Source: Muricea muricata
Lineage: Eukaryota > Cnidaria > Anthozoa > Malacalcyonacea > Plexauridae
Reading direction: 5' to 3'
Assembly (NCBI GenBank): GCA_963855995.1
Contig: OY979728.1
Coordinates: 5,443,330-5,507,329 of the forward strand
Length of the DNA: 64,000 bases
Shown here: positions 12,526 to 24,700 of the stretch, one piece after another
How positions within the stretch are numbered: the first letter of the stretch is position 1
Layout: every line of letters starts with the position of its first letter
Made by a program: the position numbers and the translations under genes
Notes under the pieces: generated by a model
Seen by the model: only the letters and a program-made list of their open reading frames with translations
The model's database searches: none
What the model was told of the DNA's origin: nothing

Positions 12526-13784
12526 GGAGCTTCAAAAATTTATTTAATTCGCCTTGCACGAAGACAGTTATTCAACATTGTTTTTTGTCTATTTATTGAC
12601 TATGTATTTATATATGATGTCGTTTCTAACACATGTTCTTAATTTTATTTGTGTATATACAGTAATGCAATTATTATTTAGATCGTTTTTACTATTTATT
12701 ATACTGTTATGTAGTAGCGTTTAATAAAAACTTGAGTAGTTTCTCGTTGTGCTTTTTTATTTATTCGGTAATGTTACTGTTCATTGCAGCAATATTCGTA
12801 CGTAGAAACGGTAAATTCACTCCCATTTTCAGAGTAATTTCTACCCCTTAGTTAATTTATTCAAAATTTACCGTGTAAATCGAGGGATTCTGTAGAATTA
12901 TTTCCTCCCCTACTTTTTAGGGTAACTTTTACCCCTAAAATTTTACTCCCATTGAAAAGGGTAAAGCAAATTTATAGCTTATATAAATTTAAGTTAATGA
13001 GGCAGCGCGTTGAAGGTGAGCTTTTATGTAAAAGGTGCGAAAAGATAGTTCCTTCCGACTACGTCAATGAGATAATCCCGTCTTATCTTATCGAGTTATA
13101 ATAATGGCTGAAAGCCAAAACTTCGGTCTAGCTGCATGCCTTTCACGTGAAATGCTCGTGTTATTGCATAGGCATGTAAAAACTCCTGTGGTGTGGACGG
13201 GAATTAACCAATGATAAGGCTTGTTCCAGCACAGGGTACTTGCGCATATTATGCGGATCACATCATAGGACCACCATTCACAGTTAGCACTCGTGCAGTA
13301 AACTTGTTAAGAAAATTTTTCCCACCCACCCACCACTGTTTTTTCCAATGCCTTGCGATTTTTACGTTTACCTTCAATGCGTTCAAATGCCTCATACCAC
13401 TTAAATTAGAAAACTTTTGATAGTATCATTACTGTAGATATACTTCATATAACGTTATTACAAAAAATTACTTAAGCCAAAAAAAAAGAAAAGAAAAGAA
13501 AAGAAAAATATACGGAAATGTAATATTGATACCTTCAACGAAAACACTGTTTTAAGAATAGATAAATGCACAAAGGCACGTGCAAGGGAACGGTCGAATG
13601 TCGTTAACTCATTGATTAATTTTCTAGTATTTACTGACTAACATTATCATAATTAGATAATACATACTATATAGAATCGTGTAAAAACAAAAGAAAGTTA
13701 TTTTGTTGGTTTCGTTAATAAATTACGTGGTTCGGGATGAAGTCTCTAAAATGTCAACTTCAGCCCCATAGACTCAATACGTCA

Positions 13785-13985
13785 CATATATACAATATCT
13801 ACCTGAGGACTGTCCATAGGGGCCTAGCGCCCCTTGGTCAGGTTAAGGACTGTTCATTGGAGTTTTTATGCTCCCTGGACAGGTTGGGGCCTAAGGACTG
13901 TCCAAGTGTTGTTATCTTGGTCAGGTTTCGTCAGGGATTGGCCACCCCTGGCAAGGCTCTATTACAGAGCATTTTCAGTTTAGAA
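13785..13985. repeat. Three imperfect ~50-bp tandem units with stems
   Basis: GGACTGTCC or GGACTGTTC begins each unit, and each closes with a TTGGTCAGGTT- or CTGGACAGGTT-like end. Internal complementary stretches such as AGGGGCCTAGCGCCCCT can form stems. Non-coding, and locally GC-richer than the flanks. Confidence 0.55.
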
Positions 13986-14289
13986 TCAGTGCAGCATAGG
14001 ATGTGACATGAGTAGGGATGAAGCCACGCATTATACAATTGGAGTCTTCTTACCCCAGAACCCCTTCTCCCACATAAACTTTGCATTTTTCAAGTGTTAT
14101 TTTTTATTCAACAGCTTGGGTCATTAATTTAGCCCACCCTAATTTAAGGGTAATTTTTACCCTCTCATTAATTTATTTACATTCTATCCCAAAATCGAGG
14201 CATTCTGTGGTAAAACAGTAACCCCCTTATGTTTGGAGCAATTTTTACTCCTCGAAATTTACAGTGTGGGTCAACATAACCTGGGAAAA

Positions 14290-17200
14290 ATTAGGGGTTA
14301 TGGCATGTGTTTATTTTCACGGGATTACTCACCGCCTCATGGTATTTATGTTCATGTTTCGTTTACTCTTTTCTCATATTTTCACCGGCAAAAATGTTGT
14401 TTCTAATTTTAAAATTGCCAAAATAAGATTATTCAAATAATATCATTAGCAGCCACCTTGAATGAGGCAGAAACGTAATTGTAATTCATCAAATACAAAT
14501 CTAAATAAATCCATCAGGCTGCCACTGTTTATCATTACCAAAGTGGCTGGTCTCGATGGCTCTAGAATGTTTTCTTAAAAAGATAAACAAAAATGTAGAC
14601 AACTAAGTTATACAAAATGGGACACTTTTTTCATATAAAGTCCATCCACTGAACGCTACATAAAGATTGGAACTTCAATCAAGATGGAGTTATCGTGACT
14701 TTCAAGAATGTTGAAACAACTGAGAGTTTTGCACTAACTTGATTATATGATCGTATGTGTCAAGATACAAGTGTTATTGAATTCATGTATTTCTAGCTTT
14801 AATTATGCAGTTAGGTATTACGAGCAAAAATTACTTTAATTAAAAGGATGCGCGCAATGTTAGCAGATTTGCAATGACTTTAATTCCCTCTAATTATGCA
14901 ATAATGGTGTCACGCTGCATGTGCGTCAGACAAAATGTAGTTACTTTTTTGTTTTAGTCATTGCTTGACAAATAAGTTTGTAATTTCTTTAAAAATTATT
15001 GGTCATTTGGGAAAATGACTATTCATTTCTTCAAAGCTAATAAAAATTAATCATTTTTGTTTCGAAAAAATTGAAAATCGCACTTTTCCGACCGAAGCAG
15101 GTGTTTTAGTGCTCCAATCAAAAACTTATTGCTCCACAAAGACTCATTGGAGCTCTTATTGCCGTAGTCACGAAAATTTCATAAATTGAGCGGATTGGAA
15201 AATTGAGCGAGGCCTTGGCCATCTTGGGAAATAGCAAGTGAAGAGACTTCTATATAGCCACATATGTAAGTATGCTACAACTACATCATTTTTGTCAACT
15301 TGTATTTTTGCTTTTCCAAGCAGTTATGAGTCATAGAGGACATGCAGGTGGAGATCAAGCTTACTTTCATACTTGACTAGGACGAGATTTGAAGCCATGA
15401 CTTTCGCAGCTTCCTGCATGACCAGTTTATTTTTTGACTGCATGGGTTACACTATTGAAATTACTAGAGGCAATTTATTGATGGATATTATACCTTAAGG
15501 AGTTTTAATATTTCGAATTTCGTAACTGCAATAGGTTTTCCTATATTATAAGATAATTCATTTGTTGATAGTTTTGTTCTTAGCGGCATACAGTGTAAAA
15601 ATACGAAATATTCTAAAAACACTGCAATTTAATTGCCTTCATGCGCTTCGAAATTCTACAAAATCGTGTTCAGAAATATTTTTTCTGAATCGTGCTTGAC
15701 GTAGATTTCAATGTTAATTAAAACCCCTTTGTCATGTCGATCGAACGTAATTTTGGGTTTTCTAAGGAGGCATTCGTTTTAGTCATAGACAATCGTACGA
15801 ATGTGTAGAAACGCAGGCAATAACATTTGCATGTAATATGGCATGATACACATGATAGAGGACGGTAACTCCACTTTAAAATATTAATTACAGGACTTTG
15901 TACAGTAATTACGTATCAAAACATAAAGTCTATGCGACTGTCAACTTATCAAGCTTTTCCAGAGGAGTATAACCAGACTGAAAATCACTGTTCATTGTTT
16001 TTTAAAACTATTCTCGGCCGATAGCTAGCGTTGATTTTTAGCTCGGATGTATCTAAAAGAAGTTTTAAAAGACGATCGTTGCAAACACTGAACAACTTAA
16101 AAAATTAGAAATATAGAAACAGCTGGGAAGAACAATCAATACACAGTGGCTTTAATTTATTGATTAAGCAGTACACGTTTGCTCATTATAATTATAATGT
16201 CCCACTCGTTGCACATCTATTTTTTTGAAAAAATTGGAACTCAGCCCCCATTCTTATTAACCTTCCCAGGAAACAATGACGTAACTAACGTCGATAATTG
16301 CATATAGGTGGGGTATATTCGCGTTCACAGACCATAAAAACAAATAAATTAGTAACTAAAGGCAACTCTCAAATATATTCACTCCACTCCCAATTATAGC
16401 GCCAGTAAACTAAGTCAATGCCAGGTAAAGCTCTGCTGAGCTGACTTTTCAAAGTGCATTATATGACACACTGAGTATTAGAGCATTTAAATACGTGGCC
16501 GTGAGAAAAACTGTCCTTTGCATGCCTAGAAATGCATTTGCGGATGATGCCCCCGGTTTTGGCTTGCGAGCTTAATTTAGTCAATAAACAGCAAATACAT
16601 CCCAGCATTCCATAACATCATTTTGGTACAATTTCGTTTCCAGACATGCGACAGTTTTTACTTCATGGTTGCGTTTTTAAACGATGAACTTAGCACCATG
16701 CTCTTTAAAAATAAATTTCATTGCGATAATCACAGCACAAAAAATTGATTCTGAAAAAATAACTATTTTGCGCCCTAGCACTTTTAGTAAGCAGAACAGC
16801 CTTATATCCATTGATCAATTTTCGCGAGTTTCTTTTGATTAAATGTATCCACCGTACCAGATGTATCTTTAACAATTAGTCGTCGAAGGCGAGGTGATTA
16901 CAAGCCTATATTCACTGAGCCAAAGTGCCTAATTGTTTTAGTATATATTTCCAGGTCTAAAGAAATAATAATCAACTAAACTTTACAAAAATTAACTTTA
17001 AATTTATTTCTGTATAAAAAAAGAAAAAAAGTAAAGAGATATAGTCACTGGTCTGTGACTTCAGAGCCAGTGACTCTTGACCAATCATAATGCAGTAATT
17101 TATTCTTCCAAAAAATAATACTAAACCGACTTATCTGATAGTACATTGTATATAGCCTGCACACTTTAAAATTTTCTCTTCTGTTTATCTATGACGGAAC

Positions 17201-17390
17201 AACGAGGATGGCGAAAAACAATGACGGAATCTTCGCAAGATCGCGAATAATACGAAGCTTTAAAATTTCTTTGTATTATACAAAGTTCTCACTTGTCACA
17301 CATAATTTTGTTTCCAAAAACGTGACTGCATGGGAAAACAGTAATGGCGTATCTGCAAACAGATAGACGTAGAGTGAAAAATATAGAACC
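14290..17390. other. Gene-poor AT-rich stretch
   Basis: I see no reading frame over 60 codons, no splice-bounded coding exon, and no transposon protein motif. 16862-16950 shares a short motif (GTGATTACAAGCCTATATTCACT) with a small foldback at 37060-37140. It may contain unrecognised repeats or distal regulatory DNA. Confidence 0.5.
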
Positions 17391-17399
17391 GATTTTCAA

Positions 17400-19957
17400 C
17401 ACAATAGTCATTTTTACCTAATTAGTTTCTTCTACAACAGCGGGATTTAGGTCACCAGAATATAACTGATTGTCATCGGCATAATTAGACAACTTGGGCA
17501 CTTTTATGAGATAGAAAAGGTCATTAAGGAATACGTTAAAAAATAGCGGACCCAAAACTGAACCTTGAGGAACACCCCTGGTCAAGGGGACGCCGTCAGA
17601 CGTACTATCCTCTATTTTTACTCGCTGAGATCTACCGTGAAGATAACTCTGCAAAAGAGCTAAGCTTTCATTTCTTATTCCATAAGCTGATAGTTTGGCA
17701 AGAAAGAGACTGTGTGGAATAAGATCAAATGCCTTGCTTAAATCCATTGAAACAATTCCCACGGTCTTTTTCTTTTCTAAGTCCATTCTCCAGTCCTCAA
17801 TAAGTTATAGTAGGACTGCTTCATGCTGACAAGGATGAAGACAAGATAACAAAGAAATATTCTGTGCAGGAGCTGATGATTAACGCACTTTTCAAATATT
17901 TTGTCCAGTCGAACCAGAATAGACACAGGTCTGTACTTCGTTTTATCCAAGGTATCGTCTTTTTTAAAGATAGGACACAACTCGGCTAGCTTCCAATCGG
18001 CAGGGACATAAGCCAAAGTAATTATTTCATTTATCAGAACTGCTAATGGAGATGCGACAATAGTAGCACAGTCTGGAAGTGGTCTCAAAGGAATTGCATC
18101 ATGACCAGTTGCTTTTTTTGGATCCAGGGATTTTAGGATAGATAAAATCTCAGCAACTGTTGAACTGTCGAATTTTCTCTCAATATCTGGCTTATACTGG
18201 GAAGATACTAGTCAACTGTCATTTCTTCTGAGGTTTTATCGCAAGACTGCACCTAAGACAAATATCTGCTAAAGATTCATCTCATTGCCCTCTTTTAGAT
18301 GTATGGCTTCGCGTTGAGTTACCTTTTTGCAGTGCAGGGGAGGCTTTATGGTATTCCAAAACTGTTTAGGGTCACATTTAGCATTGTTAGCTTTGTCCTG
18401 AAGATATTTAACAATGATCTTTCGCCTCAAACTTGTGGTTAAATTACGTTGGATTCTATACTTTTCACCATCAGTAGGATCATTAGCTTTTGAAAAAGTC
18501 TTCTTTAGTTTGTTGCGAAGCCTAATCGCATCTAGTAAATCTGGTGACATTTACGGTACATGCTCTCGCCTTACTGTACTTCGTTTCATGGGCGCATGAT
18601 CTTCTAGTACATCCGATAAAAATTTTGTCCAAACCCAACAAATGTCATCTGTGTCATCAAATACGCTTGCAACATGGAAGGGAATTCTACTTACATCTTC
18701 ACGGAATGACTCAGAAACATAGTTTTTACAACGCCTTTTAACAACAAATCTACGACAATGTCTCGGGCAATGTGCCCTCATAATTGTATAAGCCAGTTTA
18801 TGATCACTCAAATCTAGGTCAAACACCCCGGATGTAATAAAAAGTCGCGGACTTGTCGTTAAAGTTACATCAATAAGTGATGGCGAAGAGTAGTAACTCT
18901 TGTTGGTTGTTTTATCACGTTCGACATGTTATAAACTTCCATGAGATCTCGAAGAGCACGTGCTTGTTTGTCATGGTTGTCCGGTTGTTTAAATCACCGG
19001 CCACCATTATATTATTATAACGATTACGTGTTTGAAGCAGCAAGTCTCCAAGATCTTGGGTCCACATAGATTTGGATAAGCATGGAAGTTTATACGCAGC
19101 AATTACAATAATCTTTTTGGCCGTTTGGCCTCTTTTGTTGCACACTAAAGGTTATAAATTAAACTCGATATGCTTGCGTTCAAAGTCACATAACATATTA
19201 ATAATAAGTTCTCTTCTAATATAGATTAGAAGTCCTCCCCCGTACCGATTTCTATCTTTACGCAACATTCTAAAGCCTTTGATGTAGAATTGACTATCAG
19301 GAAAGGCATCATCAATCTTTGTTTCGCCTAGCACAGTAATATCGAATAAATTTTCTTGAACGAAAAACTTCAATTCTGCAAATTTGAACCCGGCAACACT
19401 GTTTATATTAAGATGCGCAATTCGAATGTTCCTTGCGTATTTTTGTACTTTTGCCAATAATTCTTCGGCGATTGTTACCGATTCACCGATTCCTCATTGG
19501 GGACATCGAAAATAAATGAACTATTAAGTAAACAGAGTCATCAAAAGATGAAATCTGAAAAAATTGGTAAAGCACAAGAACAGCAAGTCCATTGACACGA
19601 GTTGTTATTCGTATTCAGTCCTACACACTTGACGTGAAAATACCGCGTGCATTCAGAGCAATGCAGATTTTTATGGTTTTTTGCTATCGTCCTTGAACAT
19701 TCAGGGCACTTCGGCCTTTTAGAGGTGGTAGATTTTTGCAAACTGATAGGTTCTGGTTGAGTTTCAGTATCACCGCATCGAATCAAGGTCAACGAAAATA
19801 TAGACGGATTATATGCGGCAGTTCCATTAGATGAATAAATACATCTTAACGGTAAGAAACGCTTCCTCCGATATTCCAACCGGAGAACGCTGTGTAGTTG
19901 TATGCAAATTCGAGGATATTTATGTTTATCAAAGCAAACCGATTCGACCTTTGTCAA
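17400..19957 (-). mobile_element. APE-type LINE with 2A-like motif and PHD finger
   Basis: Minus-strand order matches a CR1/L2-like element. 19957-19541 carries FSLTLIRCGDTETQPEP, a decayed form of the GDxExNPGP 2A motif, then a PHD-type zinc finger (CPEC, CSEC, FH, W-TC-CSC). 19457-18551 is the endonuclease: AHLNINSV, LGETKID, YGGGLLIYIR, VAGDLNNR, LSDHKLAY. 18550-18269 is the linker. 18088-17418 is the reverse transcriptase: NEIITLAYVPADWKLAELCP, KYRPVSIL, MDLSKAFDLIPHSL, TRGVPQGSVLGPLFF, YADDNQLY. At least three frameshifts interrupt it, and it ends just after the YADD box, so the thumb and 3' UTR are absent. The copy is not functional. Confidence 0.9.
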
Positions 19958-20039
19958 GATATGCCCACACGTAGCATAATATTGCTCAAACAGAATAGAA
20001 ATAACTTTCTGAAACGAAAATGCACTAGATATTTGTAAC

Positions 20040-20365
20040 TTACATCGTCCACAAGCTGTTCATTCGTCTCGATTCTGTGCTATAACCAGTACCCCGACCA
20101 TGAAACTTACCAAAACCGCTTCCATGTCTCATGCCGCGGCAATTCGAATTCAGATCAGCAAAGCGACTCATATATTCGCCATAAACATGCTTAAATACTT
20201 CACAACATATACCACCAGTGGTACATTCGCCTGCCAATGCTTCCTAGTAATTTCCACCCCCAGCGAGATAAAGAGAAGCATAAATAACAAGAGGTACAAC
20301 AGAGTACAAGAACCCATGACCGACCGCCATTTTGTCGCGTATCCAGACGAACAGATTTTTTTCAT
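20040..20365 (-). pseudogene. Possible secreted-protein first exon
   Basis: Two overlapping minus-strand frames look informative. One starts at 20317 with a signal-peptide-like run, MGSCTLLYLLLFMLLFISLG. Another starts at 20327 (MAVGHGFLYSVV) and, after an in-frame TAG near 20254, continues into a cysteine-bearing stretch (ECTTGGICCEVFKHVYGEYM). ACTAG at the stop could act as a splice acceptor, and TTTTG|GTAAGT near 20113 is a good donor. So this is either a broken exon or an exon joined to an unseen upstream one. I do not recognise the family. It lies directly upstream of the LINE on the same strand. Confidence 0.3.
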
Positions 20366-20650
20366 TAATCGATTTTAACACCCTACAAACAGTTGCTATT
20401 GTTGGAGTTTGTATCGAAAAAGTTTTATTTGTTGGTGTAAGATAGGATTCTGGATTTGGAGATGGTATTTCAGCTGCAAGGTTTAACCGACATTTAAAAA
20501 ACAGCTATTAAATCCTTCAGCCATCTCAGTAAGTGATGATTTAACTCAATCACCTATTCAAGAAATATTCTTAGTGGAAAAGACAAAGACCAATGAGCAA
20601 ATATGCTTTAGTTTGCGCATGGTAGAGATATGATTATACATGAAGTAATG

Positions 20651-20738
20651 TAATTAAAATATAATTTTGTGGAAACACCACATAAATTTATTACGCAATT
20701 TATCTACGCGGTGTTTCCACAAGATTTTATTTTAATTT
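20651..20738. repeat. Small hairpin palindrome
   Basis: AATTTTGTGGAAACACC and GGTGTTTCCACAAGATT face each other across ~25 bases, extended by AT-rich complementary flanks. Probably a short MITE remnant. No coding capacity. Confidence 0.55.
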
Positions 20739-20904
20739 GATATTCACCATGCAAGCATACAAGGAACTTATGAAATGTTAGTTCTGCGAAAATATTCCAC
20801 GAAATATTTTAGCTCAAATGAGCTTTTTGCATTTTCGAGTGCCATTGATCTCAATACAACCATTGGGGACAAATTTTTCCCATTTCAGACATACTATAAG
20901 CCCG

Positions 20905-21272
20905 CCGTAGTGGAGAAGCCAGCCCAACATTTGGTCATGCAAAAGCAAATTTTTCTGTGCTTATAGTGCATATAAGGAATAATTTCTAAAGAAAAGAATA
21001 ACGATAATGATTTAAATTTGCATAGGATGATCAAATTGTCGGGCACAGTGGCGGATCCAGGGTAAGTCAAAATAAATTATACCAGCTCAATTTTAAATTC
21101 AAAATAACTTTATAACAATGTCATAGGCTGTGAATTTCAAAAGAATAAAATCTAACCAATGAAGTTGCTTTGAAGCCATTTTAAAATGTAAAAATATCCA
21201 AGAATGAGCTGTGGTAATTTATTTTGACTTACGCTAGATCCGCCACTGGTCGGGCAGGCTTCGCTTAAAGTA
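20905..21272. mobile_element. MITE, family A copy 2, split by an insertion
   Basis: The left end GTGGAGAAGCCAGCCCAAC and the right end GGCAGGCTTCGC are inverted ends like those of the copy at 3909-4052, with TTGCATAGGATGATCAAATTG inside the right end. The element is interrupted at 21046-21248 by a younger MITE. Non-coding. Confidence 0.65.
21046..21248. mobile_element. hAT-type MITE with 8-bp target duplication
   Basis: The 203-bp element begins CAGTGGCGGATC and ends GATCCGCCACTG. The inverted ends match for about 43 bp with few differences. It is flanked by perfect 8-bp direct repeats GTCGGGCA at 21038-21045 and 21249-21256. An 8-bp duplication with CAG-starting termini is the hAT superfamily signature. 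It has no transposase and would have been mobilised in trans. Confidence 0.9.
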
Positions 21273-21471
21273 TGAGGGCAAGAAACCAGGCCTAAACAGG
21301 CATGTTACTGTGATCACAGAAACATTGGGTATGGAGTTGCTTTAGAAGGGAATGCACTGGTCTTATAACTTCACCAACTTAACTACACTACATCTTTTAA
21401 CATAATCTTTACAGAAGGAACTTGATCCTGCCCAAGCTAGCCAGTCGCATACAGTCCATTTATAAAACAAG

Positions 21472-21741
21472 ATGGAAACTCGAAGCCATAAAGAAAGCAC
21501 TGCTCTTTCAGAAGAGAAGGCAGCTAACAAATCATTCAAAGATCTTGTTCACAACTTCATGGAATACACCACAGCTCATGGTATTGGTCGCCTGGCGGCA
21601 TCCCAAACACTATGCTGGAAAATCTTTTGGTCACTTGTTTGTTTAGGCGCTTTTGGTATGTTTACGTTCCAAGCTATGGGGTTGTTTGAACAATATTTTT
21701 CTAAACCTGTGGCGACTTCCGTGTCGGTAACATTTGAGAAG
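21472..21741 (+). CDS. Channel exon 1: N-terminus and TM1
   Basis: Ninety codons from ATG to donor AAG|GTATGT. A lysine/serine-rich cytoplasmic start is followed by FMEYTTAHGIGRL, containing the His-Gly pair needed for gating in this family. TM1 runs from about WKIFWSLVCLGAFGMF through FQAMGLF, and VATSVSVTFEK opens the extracellular domain. Confidence 0.93.
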
Positions 21742-24700
21742 GTATGTTTGAACGAGTTATCTATCATTTATAGATCTTTCGCTCGGGAAATTTGATTCCC
21801 TGGCGAAATATTTTATGGAATTCCCAAAGTGGGAGTTCTATGAATTTTATATTATACCGAAAATAGGCGATAGAAAAACAGAACTATATGGAGTACATAC
21901 AACATAAAAACTTCGCCGTTCCAGAATTTCTTCATCTGTAAGTCCTTCTACATTCCTGACTGCGTCCCAAAATGCTTTTAAAAGATTTCGTGTTTCTTTT
22001 TTGGTCTGTCTGCCGTCCAACACACGTGCAATTTCTTCGTCTTTCGACTAAATATTAATATTTTGAACTCCGCCATTTTGATTGAACTTTAAATATAAAA
22101 ATTTCCCGCCATTTTCCGGCGTTTATTTTCTCGCGAGAGATCCGCGCGTGGGCACACGAACTAGAACACAACGTTGGAGTGATATAATTGGATGTTTTAG
22201 TGTACAATATCCCTGCTTATCATTCACTTTATAGTACTCTCGATTTTGATTGGTTAATTCACCTGCAAATAACTGCATGCAAATATCGATCAGCTGCAAA
22301 TAACTGGTGCAAATACTGTATTGAATCTTTCTTTTAAAATGTCAACATGACTCGTTTTGCCGAGTTATCAGAATGCGAATTCTCCACTGTACTAGAAGAA
22401 AAGGATGCAGAAAACACCAAAAAAGCAACTAAAGTTACTTTAAACATATTTCGAGGCTACTTGCAAGAAAAAGGATTGAGGGAAGCCGAGTTTTGACATG
22501 CAAAGTTAAACTAGCGAATGTATGTATGTCAAATTAAATTATACTTTTTTAAACTGTTATTATATACTTGCTACCCTTAAAAACTTACTATATTAATCGG
22601 TAAATGATAAAACAATTATTGAACTCGGCTATCGCAAAATATCGTGATTTATCAGTGGCTCGCAGATCAATTATTTGCCTCTGCCTTCGGCATCGGCAAA
22701 TAATTGATCTGCTCGCCACTAATAAATCACGATATTTTGCTCAGTCTCGTCCAATAATTGTATAATATTTTACGAGTTATGTTCCTGTGTAGCTTTGGAA
22801 GAAAACCTTTATAAGTTACAGATTATAAACAATCATTAGCTTTTTTATTCAATTTCCATTTAGCATCTATCATTTCCAGCAGTAACAATTTGTAATTTAA
22901 ACAAGCTGCGTCGAGATTCAATTCCTGAAGAGTTGCTCAATGTCATTAAATCTTGGAATCAAACTAATAGTGAGTGGCTTAAACGAGCATACGTCATAAT
23001 CTGCATGTGCAGTGAAATAATTTTGCATTATGCTAAAATGGTTAATTAAAAAGCTTTTTGAACAGTACGGCTTATTATTGTTACCTTTAAAAGAGCTTAA
23101 TACCTTATTTTTGCCACTCTTTAAACATTTATGATTTAACGACTACATGATGGAAAAAATAACTTTATTTTCAATGTTTTGTCAACACCTCGTATGCAAT
23201 TTGCATTATAGATAAACTCAACAAATCGCCATTTTTGCCATTATTTGATAGAAAAAATAACTTTATTTTCAATGTTTTGTCAACACTACTTATGCAATTT
23301 GCACTGTAGATAAAGTCGACTAATCGCCATTTTTGCCATTATTTGCTCCTTTCAAAAATGCTATATCTCAAGTTTAAACGTCTATATCTCGGCTAATGTT
23401 TTATAAGAATGTTTTAGGCATACATGAAAATTTAGTTTAGACATCAGTGCGTTCAATAACGTTTATCTACATAAGTTAGCTTCTTTAGTTTTTGATTTAC
23501 AACAAGACAAAGAGGGGGGACATTTTTTGCGCCACCCGGTAGATCTATCCAGTGTAATGCAAATGAAGTATAGTTTAGATTTTCTTCTATAACATTTAAC
23601 ATTTTCTCGCCCAGACTCCGAAAATACGAGCACTAAGAGCCCTACTACGGACAGCTTTACCACCAGTAGTGCCTCCAACTCTGATGATGATTATTACGAT
23701 GATGATCGATACAATGATTACCGATATGAAGGTGATGTCTTCGATTACAATGACGACAATGAAGAAGAGGAAGAAGAATTCCCAGATGAAAATAAATTAA
23801 GGCCAGAAGTGAGACTAAGAATCCAAATAGATCGGCTGATCGCAGGCATGGATGAACATGAACTTGCACACCAAGGGCATCAGTTTAACACACTGATCAA
23901 CGTCTGTTCCTGGAAAGGAATTGACTGTAAATCTGGGTATGTAATGATATGTGCTTATCAGCAGAAGTTACGGGAACCACTGAGTATTTTGATAAAATAC
24001 AAAACAATAGATACTCCGAAGATCGATAACATATTGAAAATTTATTTCGACGTTTCGACTAAACTATAGTCATCATCAGGAAATGAATGATGATGATATT
24101 ACATATACGTACAATTATATAGTGAAGTAACAATATATGACTAGTTAAAAATTAATAGATCATTAGAAGCTTTAGTTCCATGGTTAAGTGGCGGTTTCAA
24201 TCTATTTATAGCAATAGACTCTTGAAAAAGTATTAAAGATATGTTATGTTATCGATCTTCGGAGTATCTATTGTTTTGTATCTTATCAGCAGAGACGACG
24301 CAAAAGAGTTAATTGGGGGGGAGGGGGGGGGAGTATATTCATATATACTCATGTTTAACTCGAGTAATTTCTTTTGAAAACAATTGATATATTAGTTTAG
24401 AGCTGAACGTAAATATATTAATTTAGCCCACCCCCCAAGGTAATCGTACTTCGGAGTGCTCTAGCACGCTCAATATTTAACATGCAGAAATAACTATTTA
24501 ACAGTTCGAAAGGCCTGGCATATATCCTCAGAGTTTGAAAGTGGCTGTTGTTGTAAAATTTGAAGACAATTAAGCAAGAACGACATATAAAAATTGCTGG
24601 TCGAAATCTGATTTTTCACCTTTGGGATTTTATGCCGGATATTCTGTTGAGATTTGATCTCATTTGCCAATGAAAATTGATAAATTTTAGCTTAGGTAGT

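Larger units (their letters stand above)
11203..14276. mobile_element. Non-autonomous elements with GGGTAA-type repeats
   Basis: Three blocks (11203-11390, 12805-12975, 14135-14276) are rich in short inverted words such as GGGTAAAAATTACCC and share GAGGNATTCTGT-type text. The outermost sequences match as inverted termini: CACTGTAAATTCTGAGG at the left and the reverse complement of CCTCGAAATTTACAGTG at the right. Whether this is one ~3.07-kb element or two overlapping ones cannot be decided. No transposase is visible. An (AAAAG)n tract lies at 13481-13508. Confidence 0.5.

Noticed and set aside
20251-20256. In-frame TAG as stop-codon recoding
   Set aside because: No recoding element is visible, and the TAG sits in a plausible splice acceptor; pseudogenisation is simpler.
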